From contig NZ_BONW01000003.1 in assembly GCF_016862915.1 (NCBI RefSeq), positions 59,905-123,904 on the forward strand: DNA of 64,000 bases, given 5' to 3'. Every line of letters begins with the position of its first letter. The stretch's first letter is position 1. Positions 10,255 to 18,190 of the stretch are shown here, piece by piece. The DNA is from Plantactinospora endophytica (lineage in GTDB: Bacteria; Actinomycetota; Actinomycetes; Mycobacteriales; Micromonosporaceae). The notes beneath the pieces were generated by a model. That model saw only the letters and a program-made list of their open reading frames with translations, did not search any database and had not been told where the DNA came from. The translations under genes and the position numbers were made by a program.

Positions 10255-10710
10255 ATGTCCGAAACCAGCGAGGCCAGGCACGCCGCCGAACAGTCCGTCG
10301 CCGCCGAACAACCCGCCGCCGCCGTCGCCGTGGGCGAGCAGCCACCCGCCGTCACCACCGAGGCCGAAGGGGTCGGCGTCGCTGCCGTACCCGCCACCGC
10401 CGGTGGACTGCCGGCGACCGCCCAGGGCCACTTCGCCGTGGTGAACGCGAACGGAACCCTCGCCCGGGGGTTCGGCGCGGTCTCGTCGGCCCGGCTGGCC
10501 ACCGGACAGTACGAGGTGGTCTTCATCCAGAACGTGGCCCGCTCGGCCTTCATCGCCACGATCGGCCTGACCGGCAGCCTCGGCACCTCCCCACCCGGTG
10601 AGATCGCCGTGGTCGGCCGGGCCGGCATCCCCGCCGGGGTCTTCGTGCAGACCTGGAACAGCTCCGGGGTTCCCGCCGACCGCGCGTTCCATCTGCACGT
10701 CTCGTCCTGA
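10255..10710 (+). CDS. Conserved hypothetical protein, beta-rich C-terminal domain
   Basis: 151 aa. ATG 10255 has AAGGAG 7 bp upstream, which fixes the start; no signal peptide. Residues 1-60 are Ala/Glu/Val-rich and probably disordered. Residues 60-151 form a compact beta-rich unit beginning GHFAVVNANGTLARGFGAVS and ending VPADRAFHLHVSS. The pattern GQYEVVFIQNV...FIATIG recurs in uncharacterised actinobacterial proteins and resembles small jelly-roll or tail-fibre-like modules, but I cannot name a family. Followed by a hairpin-dense non-coding stretch. Confidence 0.6.
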   Translation: MSETSEARHAAEQSVAAEQPAAAVAVGEQPPAVTTEAEGVGVAAVPATAGGLPATAQGHFAVVNANGTLARGFGAVSSARLATGQYEVVFIQNVARSAFIATIGLTGSLGTSPPGEIAVVGRAGIPAGVFVQTWNSSGVPADRAFHLHVSS

Positions 10711-11335
10711 ACGACCACACACCGACGCCCGGGCGGCGCGCCACCGTCCGGGCGTCTCCGGCCAGGCGGTACCGCCTGGCCCCGGTCCCCGCGGTGCGGC
10801 CCGGCGCCGCGGGGACCGGCCTTCCGACGGATCGGTGCGACCTCCTCCAGCCGGGCGATCGCCCTGCGCGGCCGCTCGGGCCGCAGGGACCGGCTTCGGA
10901 CGGATCGGTGCGACGGCGCGTTCATCCGGGTCTTTGACCATGGGGCGGCGACGTCGCCCCACGGGGTTTCGGGGTCGACGTGCCGAGAGGTGCCGGACCG
11001 GCGCCGACCATGAGCGCGCGGCGCCGCCGGTGGGACGTGGCGTCGCCGCGCTCTGGCCGTCTCCCGTCCGCGCAGCCCATCGGCGGTACGCCAGCGGGGA
11101 CCTGGCTCGGCCGGTCCGCCCGTCCGGGTCGTTCCGGCTAGATGTGGGGTTTCCCACCGTGCCCGGAAGCAAACCCGACAGCCGGCCGTTCCTGGTAGGA
11201 GTGCCCAGCCGGCACGCCGGCCCCGGCGGTCACGGCGACCCTCGGATTTCCCGGCCGTCCCGGCCGTCCCGGCAGCACCTTCCCGCTGCCAGGGTCCCGG
11301 CATCAACTCCCCACATCCTGGGTAAGAGAGCCGGC
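10711..11335. other. 625-bp non-coding stretch before the cupin gene
   Basis: No ORF here has convincing coding features. Besides the inverted repeats it holds a near-perfect direct repeat: a 34-bp segment ending GGATCGGTGCGAC at 10807-10841 and again at 10881-10914. Its 5' copy overlaps the third hairpin. Confidence 0.5.
10724..10819. repeat. Three consecutive perfect inverted repeats
   Basis: Hairpin 1: GACGCCCGG (10724-10732) with CCGGGCGTC (10748-10756). Hairpin 2: a 22-bp perfect palindrome at 10760-10781 centred on GGTACC. Hairpin 3: 13-bp perfect arms at 10782-10794 and 10807-10819 with a 12-nt loop. They abut with almost no spacer. A further imperfect stem lies at 10862-10888 and a 12-bp palindrome at 10947-10958. 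They may terminate the upstream gene, but three in a row is more than that needs. Confidence 0.8.
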
Positions 11336-11728
11336 ATGGAGCACTTCACGATCGCCACCGTCGCGGAGGAGAGCCCGGACTTCCGCCGCGTGTTGTGGAC
11401 CGGCAAGCACACCCAGTTGGTCATCATGACGATCCCGCCGGGCGGCGAGATCGGTGAGGAGGTGCACGAGGAGATCGACCAGATCCTCACCTTCGTCAGC
11501 GGCACCGGCGAGGCCCGGATCAGCGGGCAGACCCGGAAGGTGACCCAGGGCGACCTGGTGGTCGTACCGGCCGGACGGAAGCACAACTTCGTCAACACCG
11601 GGCCCAACCCGCTGGTGCTCTACACCATCTACGGCCCTCCGGAGCACTCCGACCAGGCGGTGCACCACACGAAGGAGGAGGCGGACGCGATGGAGGAGGC
11701 CGGCAAGGACGAACCGCCGACGAACTGA
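11336..11728 (+). CDS. Cupin domain-containing protein
   Basis: 130 aa single-domain cupin. Motif 1 appears as IGEEVHEEIDQILTFVSGTG (metal ligands expected from the His and Glu residues) and motif 2 as GDLVVVPAGRKHNFVNTG with the closing His. The acidic HEEIDQ arrangement and the C-terminal PPEHSDQAVHHTKEEAD tail are seen in a group of small cupins of unknown substrate. The start is the ATG at 11336, giving an intact cupin fold; the upstream frame is not protein-like. It probably binds a divalent metal; enzymatic role unknown. Confidence 0.8.
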   Translation: MEHFTIATVAEESPDFRRVLWTGKHTQLVIMTIPPGGEIGEEVHEEIDQILTFVSGTGEARISGQTRKVTQGDLVVVPAGRKHNFVNTGPNPLVLYTIYGPPEHSDQAVHHTKEEADAMEEAGKDEPPTN

Positions 11729-11809
11729 CCGGGTACGGCCGCTCGTCAACCCGTCAGCCCGGCAGCCGTCAGCTCGGCGGATCGGCGGGTCGTCAACCCC
11801 CGGGGATCG

Positions 11810-13333
11810 TCAGTCCGGCGGATCGGCGAGGAGGTCGAGGGTGAGGGCGGCCGTCCAACTGAACGCCGGAGAGCCGATGCCAGCGCCGCTGCCGGGGTGG
11901 AAGTACTCGTAGAACCCGGAGTCCCGGACCAGGTCGAGCAGGGCCGAGCGGAGCCGGTCGGCCAGCTCGTCCCGACCGTGCGTCCGCAGCCCGGCCCGGA
12001 GCAGCCAGTTGATGTTGAACCAGACCGGACCGCGCCAGTACCGGTACGGGTCGAAGTCGGCGGCGCAGCGGTCGTAGCTGGGTACCGGCATCCGGGCGGT
12101 CACCCCGAACCGGGCCGAGTCGAGCACGTCCACCAGGCTGTCGACCTGCCCGGCCGGCAGCTCCGGCAGGACCAGCGGCAGCAGCCCGTTGACGCAGCGT
12201 GCCTGATTGCGCCGGCCGGTCCGGACGTCCAGCGCGTGGAACATCCCGGTCGTCGGGTCGAAGAGCCGCTCCGCCAGGCACCGGGTGATCGCACCGGCCC
12301 GTTCCCGATGCGGTGCCGGGTCGGCGCCGACCACCTCGGCGATCCGGGCCAGTGCCAACTCGGCCGCGCCACGCAGCGCGTTGAACCCGGGGCACTCGAC
12401 CAGGAACGGATGCCGGTCGGCGAGGTCCGCGTCCCGGTAACCGGCGTCCCGGTACGACAGCGCGATGCTCAGGTAGCGGGCGTAGTCGTCGTCGGTCGGG
12501 CGGTGGTTCGACGAGACCACCTGGTTGTCCCGCCGGGCGTACCGACGCAGTACCTCCACCGCCGCCGGTACGGCCGCCAGCGCCTCGTCCCAGGCCGGAC
12601 TGTTGTCGAGGCCGGACTCCCACGGGTGCACGATGGCGGCGAGACCGGCACCGCCGACGTCCCGGGCGGTCGCCAGGTACTCCTGTTGCGCGACGAGTCG
12701 CGGATAGAGCCAGCGCAACTCCTCGGTGGCCGCCTCGTCCGGCCGGCGCCGGTATACCTCCCAGGCGCCGACGGCGTGCACCGGCGGCTGCACGATCCCA
12801 CTGCTCAGCCTGACCGGCCCGGCGCCGTTGCCGCTCGCCGCACCGCCGCCGTTGCCGCTCGCCGTGCCGGCGCCGTTGCCGTTGCCGTTCGCCGTGGCGC
12901 CGCCGGGGCCAGTCGCAGCGCCGCCGTTGCCGCTCGCCGTGTCGGCGCCGTTCGGGCTCGGCGGGCCGCCGTTCGGGGCGTTGCCGGTCCAGAAGGACGG
13001 GCCCGGGAAGTAGTCGCGTTCGGTGACCCCGGGGTCGAAGACGATGTGCGGCACCCGGCCGTCCGGCCACTGCGCCTCGAAGAGGCTGCGCAGGTCGCGC
13101 CAGGCCCGCTCGGGTGCCACGTGGGCCAGCCCGACGCTGATGAAACCGGCGTCCCAGCTCCACTGGTGCGGATACAGCGTGCGGGACGGCACCGTGTGGC
13201 TGCCGGTCCAGTTGGCGGCGAGGATCGCGGCAGCGCCGCGCCACATCTCCGCATCGGACTCGCCGAGCCGGTCCGGTACGTCAACTGATTCGGTCGATCC
13301 GGTGGCCCGGACGCGCTTCGCGGCGAAAGACAT
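11810..13333 (-). CDS. GH63-like (mannosylglycerate hydrolase type) glycosidase with low-complexity insertion
   Basis: 507 aa (alpha/alpha)6-barrel glycoside hydrolase. Family landmarks are HQWSWDAGF (about 56-64), YFPGPSFW (108-115), SGIVQPPVHA (178-187), HPWESGLDNSPAWD (236-249, containing the expected catalytic Asp243), RGPVWFNINWLL and FYEYFHPGSG near the C-terminus. In Thermus MgH the Asp of the WxSGxDNS motif and a late Glu are catalytic. No signal peptide, so it is cytoplasmic. Residues 119-175 are a Gly/Asn/Ala-rich insertion unlike the rest. Likely substrates are alpha-glycosides such as glucosyl- or mannosylglycerate; this is family-based. Preceded by a near-consensus promoter. Confidence 0.8.
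   Translation of the reverse strand: MSFAAKRVRATGSTESVDVPDRLGESDAEMWRGAAAILAANWTGSHTVPSRTLYPHQWSWDAGFISVGLAHVAPERAWRDLRSLFEAQWPDGRVPHIVFDPGVTERDYFPGPSFWTGNAPNGGPPSPNGADTASGNGGAATGPGGATANGNGNGAGTASGNGGGAASGNGAGPVRLSSGIVQPPVHAVGAWEVYRRRPDEAATEELRWLYPRLVAQQEYLATARDVGGAGLAAIVHPWESGLDNSPAWDEALAAVPAAVEVLRRYARRDNQVVSSNHRPTDDDYARYLSIALSYRDAGYRDADLADRHPFLVECPGFNALRGAAELALARIAEVVGADPAPHRERAGAITRCLAERLFDPTTGMFHALDVRTGRRNQARCVNGLLPLVLPELPAGQVDSLVDVLDSARFGVTARMPVPSYDRCAADFDPYRYWRGPVWFNINWLLRAGLRTHGRDELADRLRSALLDLVRDSGFYEYFHPGSGAGIGSPAFSWTAALTLDLLADPPD
12809..12979 (-). repeat. Low-complexity Gly/Asn/Ala coding repeat inside the GH63-like gene
   Basis: Repeated GCCGTTGCCGCTCGCCG-type units on the plus strand encode, on the minus strand, variants of ASGNGG and ANGNGNG over about 57 codons. 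The segment separates the SFW and GIVQPP motifs that normally lie close together in the family, so it is an expansion within a loop of the barrel. The reading frame is kept throughout. Confidence 0.8.
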
Positions 13334-13344
13334 AACCAGTCAAC

Positions 13345-13373
13345 GCTTAGTGCCGGTGGGCCGTCGTTGTCAA
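13345..13373 (-). promoter_or_regulatory. Sigma70-type promoter of the GH63-like gene
   Basis: On the minus strand TTGACA (13368-13373), 17 bp, then CTAAGC (13345-13350). The start codon is at 13333, so the transcript would have at most a few untranslated bases. Confidence 0.55.
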
Positions 13374-13507
13374 ATTTCGGCCCGGCGCCATGCCCGCCCG
13401 GCGAGCGGACGCGACGCCTCGGGCGCCGGCCGCACGCAGTCCCGACGACCGGCGAGGACGGGCCGGACAGCCGCATGCGGTCCAGCGCGTCCAGGCTCGG
13501 ACAGATC

Positions 13508-13560
13508 CCGGCTGACGCCGCCGGCCGCCCGCAGTTCCGACGACCGGCGGCGTCAGCCGG
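13508..13560 (-). terminator. Perfect 17-bp stem terminator of thrC
   Basis: Arms at 13508-13524 (CCGGCTGACGCCGCCGG) and 13544-13560 are perfectly complementary with a 19-nt loop. The thrC-proximal arm contains the thrC stop codon (13553-13555), so the stem begins inside the last codons of the gene. No U-tract. Confidence 0.7.
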
Positions 13561-14755
13561 CCACCGGCAGGCTGTCCACGTCGACGGTCTCCGGATACTT
13601 CAGCCCGGCACCGGTGTTCAGCACCACCACCCGCTCGTCGGCGCGGATCCAGCCGCCAGCCCGCAGTTGGCGTACGGCGGTGAGGCAGGCGGCGCCCTCG
13701 GGACAGAGCAGCAGACCCTCCCGGGCACCGAAGTCGTGCAGGTCGGCGAGGATCGCCTCGTCGTCGACGGCGACCGCCGTGCCGGCGGTGTCCCGCAGCG
13801 CGTCGAGGATGAGTTCGTCGCCGAGCGGTGCGGGTACGTTGATGCCGTAGGCGACCGTCCAGGCGTCGGCCCACGGCTCGGCCCGGGTCGCCCCGGCACC
13901 GAAGGCGCGCACGATCGGGGCGCAGCCGGTGGACTGTACGGCGACCAGCCTCGGCAGCGTGTCGCCGATCCAGCCGAGTTCCCGCATCTCGTGCAGCGCC
14001 TTGTGGATGCCGATCAGCCCGACCCCGCCACCGGTCGGGTAGACGATCACGTCGGGCACCTGCCAGCCGAGCTGCTCGACGATCTCGTACCCCATGGTCT
14101 TCTTGCCCTCCAGCCGGTACGGCTCCTTGAGGGTGCTGACGTCGAAGATCTCCCCGTCCGGCGAGCCGGCCGAGGCGGCGATGAGCTTTCCGACGTGTCG
14201 GCCGGCGTCGCTGATCAGGCCGTCGATCAGGTGCAGTTCGGCACCGGCCGCCACGCACTCCCGACGGGTGATGGTGGGCGCGCCCAGCGGCATGGCGATG
14301 GTGGCCCGCAGTCCCGCCCGGGCGGCGTAGGTGGCCCAGGCCGCGCCCGCGTTGCCGTTCGTCGGCATCGCCACGTGCCGGATGCCCAGCTCGCGGGCCC
14401 GGGACACCCCGACGGCCGCGCCACGCGCCTTGAACGAGCCGGTCGGCACCAGCCCCTCGTCCTTGACCAGCAGCCCCGGTACGCCGATCGACCCGCCGTA
14501 CCGGGCTGCCGGCAGCATCGGGGTCCAGCCCTCGCCGAACGTGGTGACGTGCCGGTCCTCCGCGACCGGCAGCAGTTCGCGGTACCGCCACAGGTCGGCG
14601 GCTCGCCCGCCCAGCGCGGTCGGGTCCACCGCCTTGCGTACCTCGGCCAGGTCGTAGCGGGCCAGCAGGGGTGAGCCGCACGAGCAGAGGTTCTGCGGCC
14701 GGTCCGCGTCGTACGTGGTGTCGCAGCGGGGGCAGTGCAGGTGCGTCAGGTACAC
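13553..14755 (-). CDS. thrC: Threonine synthase (PLP-dependent)
   Basis: 400 aa. It converts O-phosphohomoserine to threonine. The PLP-binding lysine is Lys109 in PTGSFKARGA; the PLP phosphate loop PTNGNAGAAWATYA and the GGGVGLIG segment are typical of fold type II. The N-terminus has a rubredoxin-like CPRC...CSCG (Cys8, 11, 24, 26) that fits the extended class of threonine synthases. The GTG start at 14755 is preceded by GGAGG at good distance. No other threonine-pathway gene is adjacent, so this may be a second, stand-alone threonine synthase; a related PLP lyase activity remains possible. Confidence 0.85.
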   Translation of the reverse strand: MYLTHLHCPRCDTTYDADRPQNLCSCGSPLLARYDLAEVRKAVDPTALGGRAADLWRYRELLPVAEDRHVTTFGEGWTPMLPAARYGGSIGVPGLLVKDEGLVPTGSFKARGAAVGVSRARELGIRHVAMPTNGNAGAAWATYAARAGLRATIAMPLGAPTITRRECVAAGAELHLIDGLISDAGRHVGKLIAASAGSPDGEIFDVSTLKEPYRLEGKKTMGYEIVEQLGWQVPDVIVYPTGGGVGLIGIHKALHEMRELGWIGDTLPRLVAVQSTGCAPIVRAFGAGATRAEPWADAWTVAYGINVPAPLGDELILDALRDTAGTAVAVDDEAILADLHDFGAREGLLLCPEGAACLTAVRQLRAGGWIRADERVVVLNTGAGLKYPETVDVDSLPVAG

Positions 14756-14917
14756 CGGGCGACCTCCAGTACGTCCGTTTCCCCCATGATCCCTGTCGGG
14801 GCGGTGGGTTGCGCGGTAACGGCCGCGCGCGTTCGATCACTCTTTCGGGCACCGCCTCGGGCACCGCTCCGGGCGCTGCTGATCTCGGGCAGGCCAGGGC
14901 CGGTCGAGGTCGGTCGG

Positions 14918-16072
14918 TCAGGGACGGTTGTCGACGGCGAGCCAGCGGCGGCTGCGGCGGCCGGGCAGGTAACCGGCGTCCAGCCGCTTGGCCACCACCC
15001 CGGCCAGCCCCTGTTCGCGGCTCGCCTCGCGGGCGTACCGGCCGCCGCCGGAGAAGTACGGCGGTGTCTGCCAGTGCGGCCCGGACAGGGCCAGGCCGTC
15101 GAGCAGCTCGCGGCGCTGCGCGTACGGCAGGTGCAGGCTGCTCGTACCCTCCAGCCAGAGCAGGTCGAAGATCAGGTACTGGCTGCCGTCCCGGGTCGGG
15201 CTCCGCTGGCCGGCGAGGCGGGGCTCCGCCGGCCGAACCCGGCCGGCGCGGTCGAAGGCGACCAGTTCGCCGTCCAGCACGACCTCGGTGGGGGCCAGCG
15301 CCTCGGCCAGCTCACGCAGTTCCGGGTACGCCGCCGTGAGGTCCTCGTCGGTGCCGGAGCGCAGCCGCAGCCGGCCGCCGGAGACGTACCCGATCGCCCG
15401 CAGCCCGTCCCAGCGCATCTCGTAGCCCCAGGCCGGATCGTCGGCCGGCAACGTCGCCGCCGTGCCGGCGAGCATCGGGCGGACCCGGTCGGGCATCGGC
15501 TGCCAGCCCGGCGGCGCCGGGTCCAGCCGGCGGACCATCCAGTCCCGGCCGCCGCCCCCGGGACCGCGCCGGTCGTCGGTCCGGTCCGGGGCGCCGCTCC
15601 GGGCCGTCCGGAACAGCACGTACCGCCCGGAGACCCGCCCGCCGCGCAGCTCGACGAGTACCTCGTCGTCGCGCCACTTCTCGCAGGTGTAGTCGCCACG
15701 GTCGAAGACGGTCATCCGGCCGCCGCCGTACTCGCCGGCCGGGATCTCGCCGGAGAACTCGAGGTACTCCAGCGGATGATCTTCCGTGTGCACCGCCAGG
15801 TGGCTGCGGCCCGGTTCACGCGGCAACCCGCGCGGCACCGCCCACGAGGCGAGTACGCCGTCGCGCTCCAGCCGCAGGTCCCAGTGCAGCGCACGGGCGT
15901 GGTGCTGCTGGATCACGAACCGGCCGCCGGGCTGCCCGGCGACCCGCTCCGGACGACCGCCCACCGGCGACTCCGACTCCGGCGGTCGCTCAACGGCCGG
16001 CACCGGTTCGGGAGTGCGCGCCGCATCGCGTCTGCGCCGGTACTCGTCCAGCCGGTCACCCATGTCGGCCAT
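14918..16072 (-). CDS. LigD-like protein: 3'-phosphoesterase domain plus degenerate ATP-dependent ligase domain
   Basis: 384 aa from ATG 16072 (ATG 16063 is an alternative). Residues 50-185 are a LigD 3'-phosphoesterase domain with its catalytic set visible: His57, His63, Asp65 (QQHHARALHWDLRLE) and the TEDHPLEYLEF segment. Residues 195-384 are a DNA ligase nucleotidyltransferase domain, but motif I reads YEMRWDGLRA, so the AMP-accepting lysine of KxDG is Arg220. Motif III (VVLDGELVAF) and motif IV (GVVAKRLDAGYLPGRRS) remain. The terminal motif V lysine is also absent (RRWLAVD) and there is no OB-fold domain. DNA end-cleaning in non-homologous end joining without self-adenylation is the likely role. 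No Ku gene in the window. Confidence 0.75.
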   Translation of the reverse strand: MADMGDRLDEYRRRRDAARTPEPVPAVERPPESESPVGGRPERVAGQPGGRFVIQQHHARALHWDLRLERDGVLASWAVPRGLPREPGRSHLAVHTEDHPLEYLEFSGEIPAGEYGGGRMTVFDRGDYTCEKWRDDEVLVELRGGRVSGRYVLFRTARSGAPDRTDDRRGPGGGGRDWMVRRLDPAPPGWQPMPDRVRPMLAGTAATLPADDPAWGYEMRWDGLRAIGYVSGGRLRLRSGTDEDLTAAYPELRELAEALAPTEVVLDGELVAFDRAGRVRPAEPRLAGQRSPTRDGSQYLIFDLLWLEGTSSLHLPYAQRRELLDGLALSGPHWQTPPYFSGGGRYAREASREQGLAGVVAKRLDAGYLPGRRSRRWLAVDNRP

Positions 16073-16138
16073 TCTCCGCCGACCGGGCGGCCGATCGCCG
16101 GAATGCATGGTGAGGGGGTACCTGGGTAGAAACGCACC

Positions 16139-16927
16139 ATGACCTCTGCGATCGACCAGCCCACCGTCCTGTTGCCGAGCGAGGTCCGGATGCCGCTGCT
16201 CGGCTTCGGCACCTGGCAGCTCACCGGCCGCCGCGCCTACGACGCCGTCCGGGAGGCGCTCGACGTCGGCTACCGGCACCTCGACACCGCCACCATGTAC
16301 GGCAACGAGGACGAGGTGGGCCGGGCGATCCGGGACAGCGGGGTGGCCCGGGAGGACATCTTCCTCACCACCAAACTTCCGCCCGAGCAGGCCGGCCGGG
16401 AACGGGAGACGATCGCCGCCAGCCTGGCCGCGCTCGACACCGGGTACGTCGACCTGTGGCTGATCCACTGGCCGCCGTCGCAGGACCGGGCCAGCATCGC
16501 GACCTGGCGGGAACTGCTCGCCGTCCGGGACGAGGGGCTGACCCGGACGGTCGGGGTGAGCAACTACGACACCGACCAGCTCGACATGCTGATCGAGGCG
16601 ACCGAGGAGGCTCCGGCGGTGAACCAGGTCCGCTGGGGTCCGGCGCTGCACGACCCGCGCCGGTTGGCGGAGCACCGGGAGCGGGGTGTGGCACTGGAGG
16701 GGTACAGCCCGCTGAAGACCACCGACCTGCGCGATCCGGTACTCGGCGAGATCGCCCGGGCGCACGGGGTCAGCCCGAGCCAGGTGGTGCTCCGCTGGCA
16801 CATCGACCACGGCATCGTGGTCATCCCGAAGTCGGGTACGTCGTCCCGGATTCGCGAGAACTTCGATGTCTTCGGCTTCTCGCTGAGCGAGGCCGAGCTG
16901 CGCCAGCTCGACGCGATGGGTCGCTGA
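16139..16927 (+). CDS. Aldo/keto reductase (AKR5-like)
   Basis: 262 aa, complete single-domain TIM barrel. The catalytic tetrad is visible: Asp49, Tyr54 (DTATMYGNE), Lys79 (FLTTKLPP) and His110 (LWLIHWPP). The NADPH-binding IPKSGTSSRIRENFDVFGF segment is near the C-terminus. It probably reduces small aldehydes or 2,5-diketogluconate-like sugars; substrate not readable. Start ATG 16139 lacks a ribosome binding site but has TAGAAA 6 nt upstream, compatible with a leaderless transcript. Divergent from the LigD-like gene with 66 bp between. Confidence 0.88.
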   Translation: MTSAIDQPTVLLPSEVRMPLLGFGTWQLTGRRAYDAVREALDVGYRHLDTATMYGNEDEVGRAIRDSGVAREDIFLTTKLPPEQAGRERETIAASLAALDTGYVDLWLIHWPPSQDRASIATWRELLAVRDEGLTRTVGVSNYDTDQLDMLIEATEEAPAVNQVRWGPALHDPRRLAEHRERGVALEGYSPLKTTDLRDPVLGEIARAHGVSPSQVVLRWHIDHGIVVIPKSGTSSRIRENFDVFGFSLSEAELRQLDAMGR

Positions 16928-17078
16928 GCCCTCGCTCGGGTTCCGGCACGGCGGTTCCGGCCCGCCGGCCGCCGCCGACTACCCTGGCCGCAACCGCCGT
17001 CCAGGTCGCGCGCCGCCGCGCCGCCCGGAGCGCGAGGCCGTCGACCCGGCCGTGGCGGTGCGAGGTGGAGGTGTGCGG

Positions 17079-18080
17079 GTGTACGACCAACTGCTCGGCG
17101 GGAGCTTCGGCCAGCCCGGACCGGAGGAGAACGGGCCGGAGCCGGACTTCGTCACCTGGCTGCTCTATCTCGACCGGGCCGAGGACCCGGGCTGGCTCGG
17201 TTCGCTGGCCCGCTGGTGGCACGACGAGGTGTGCCGGATGCTGCTGCCGTTCGTCCAGCCGGCCGGTAGCGCCGCACCGGCGACCTCGCTGACCGCGTTC
17301 GAGCAGGACCCCGGCGGGCGGGGTCGGCGGCGTCGGCCCGCCCGGTGGGCGGACGGGATCAGCGACGACTGTGCCCAGCTCTCGGCCCGGTGGTTCGATG
17401 TCGCGCCGGCCGCGACCGCCTCGGAGCTGGACGTCTTCCTGGCCCGGTTCGCCGGGCGGCGGCACGTCCGGCTACAGATCTCGGTCGGCTTCGAGGGCCG
17501 GTCCGGAAGGCTGCCGCTGGTGCTGCCGGCCCTGGTCGAGCTGGCCCGGCTGGTCGGCGACGCGACGGACCCGGCGTACGGCGAGATCGTGGTCAACGCC
17601 GGCCTGCTCTCCCCGGCGACGATGCTGGACGCGGCGCTCGGCCGCTCCGCCGAGTCCTCGGCCGAGCAGAGCCGTACCCACCTGCGCGGCTACGAGTGGG
17701 TGACGATCTGCCCCCGGGAGCTGGTCGGCGCGCTGGGCGGGCCGGAACGGATCTGGGCCTCCGGCGCCTTCGCGGAGGTGCGACCGCTGACGCACGGCGG
17801 CGTACTGCTGCGGGCCACCGACGATCCGAGCGACTACCGGGCGGACCGGGTACGCGCGGCGTTCCGCGCCCTGGCGCCGGTGCTGCCACCGGGGCGGCCG
17901 GGTGCGCTGCCCACGGTGCCGCCGGCCGGGTCGGCGATGCTGTCGGCGGTACCCGGCGTGCTGGCCGGCGACCCCGGCGGCCACGACCTGAGCCGGGTGG
18001 TCTTCGCCGACCCGCGCGCCGTCGACCCCCGGATTCCCGGCCAACGTCTGGAACTGGGCCCCGGCCTGACCACCCGCTGA
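17079..18080 (+). CDS. Hypothetical protein, soluble, about 333 aa
   Basis: I do not recognise this family. The start is taken at GTG 17079 because GGTGGAG ends 8 bp upstream; GTG 17073 and 17052 are also in frame. No signal peptide or membrane segment. Features: YDQLLGGSFGQ at the N-terminus, an aromatic-rich WLLYLDRAEDPGWL segment, an Arg-rich disordered linker at about 83-97, a central FAGRRHVRLQISVGFEG strand pair, and a second half with YEWVTICPRELVGALGGPER, a pattern seen in immunity-like or sensing proteins. No toxin gene is adjacent. It converges with the cellulase gene and ends at a strong terminator. Confidence 0.6.
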   Translation: MYDQLLGGSFGQPGPEENGPEPDFVTWLLYLDRAEDPGWLGSLARWWHDEVCRMLLPFVQPAGSAAPATSLTAFEQDPGGRGRRRRPARWADGISDDCAQLSARWFDVAPAATASELDVFLARFAGRRHVRLQISVGFEGRSGRLPLVLPALVELARLVGDATDPAYGEIVVNAGLLSPATMLDAALGRSAESSAEQSRTHLRGYEWVTICPRELVGALGGPERIWASGAFAEVRPLTHGGVLLRATDDPSDYRADRVRAAFRALAPVLPPGRPGALPTVPPAGSAMLSAVPGVLAGDPGGHDLSRVVFADPRAVDPRIPGQRLELGPGLTTR

Positions 18081-18110
18081 CCCGCTGAGTCGGTGACCTG
18101 CTGGAACGGG

Positions 18111-18146
18111 GTCCGGCCCCGACCAGGATGCTGGCCGGGGCCGGAC
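18111..18146. terminator. Bidirectional terminator between convergent genes
   Basis: Perfect 11-bp outer arms GTCCGGCCCCG (18111-18121) and CGGGGCCGGAC (18136-18146), continued inside by CCAG/CTGG around a 4-nt loop. It lies between the stops of the hypothetical gene (18080) and the cellulase gene (18191) and should serve both. Confidence 0.75.
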
Positions 18147-18190
18147 GGGACGTGCCTGCCGAGGGAGTGCCGTGACCGGTACGGATCAGG

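Noticed and set aside
12809..12979. Frameshift or intervening element in the GH63-like gene
   Set aside because: The frame is open across the segment and the downstream motifs GIVQPP and HPWESGLDNSP are intact, so it is an in-frame expansion, not a disruption.
17079..18080. Toxin-immunity pair
   Set aside because: No toxin-like or polymorphic-toxin gene is adjacent; the immunity resemblance is only a vague sequence impression.
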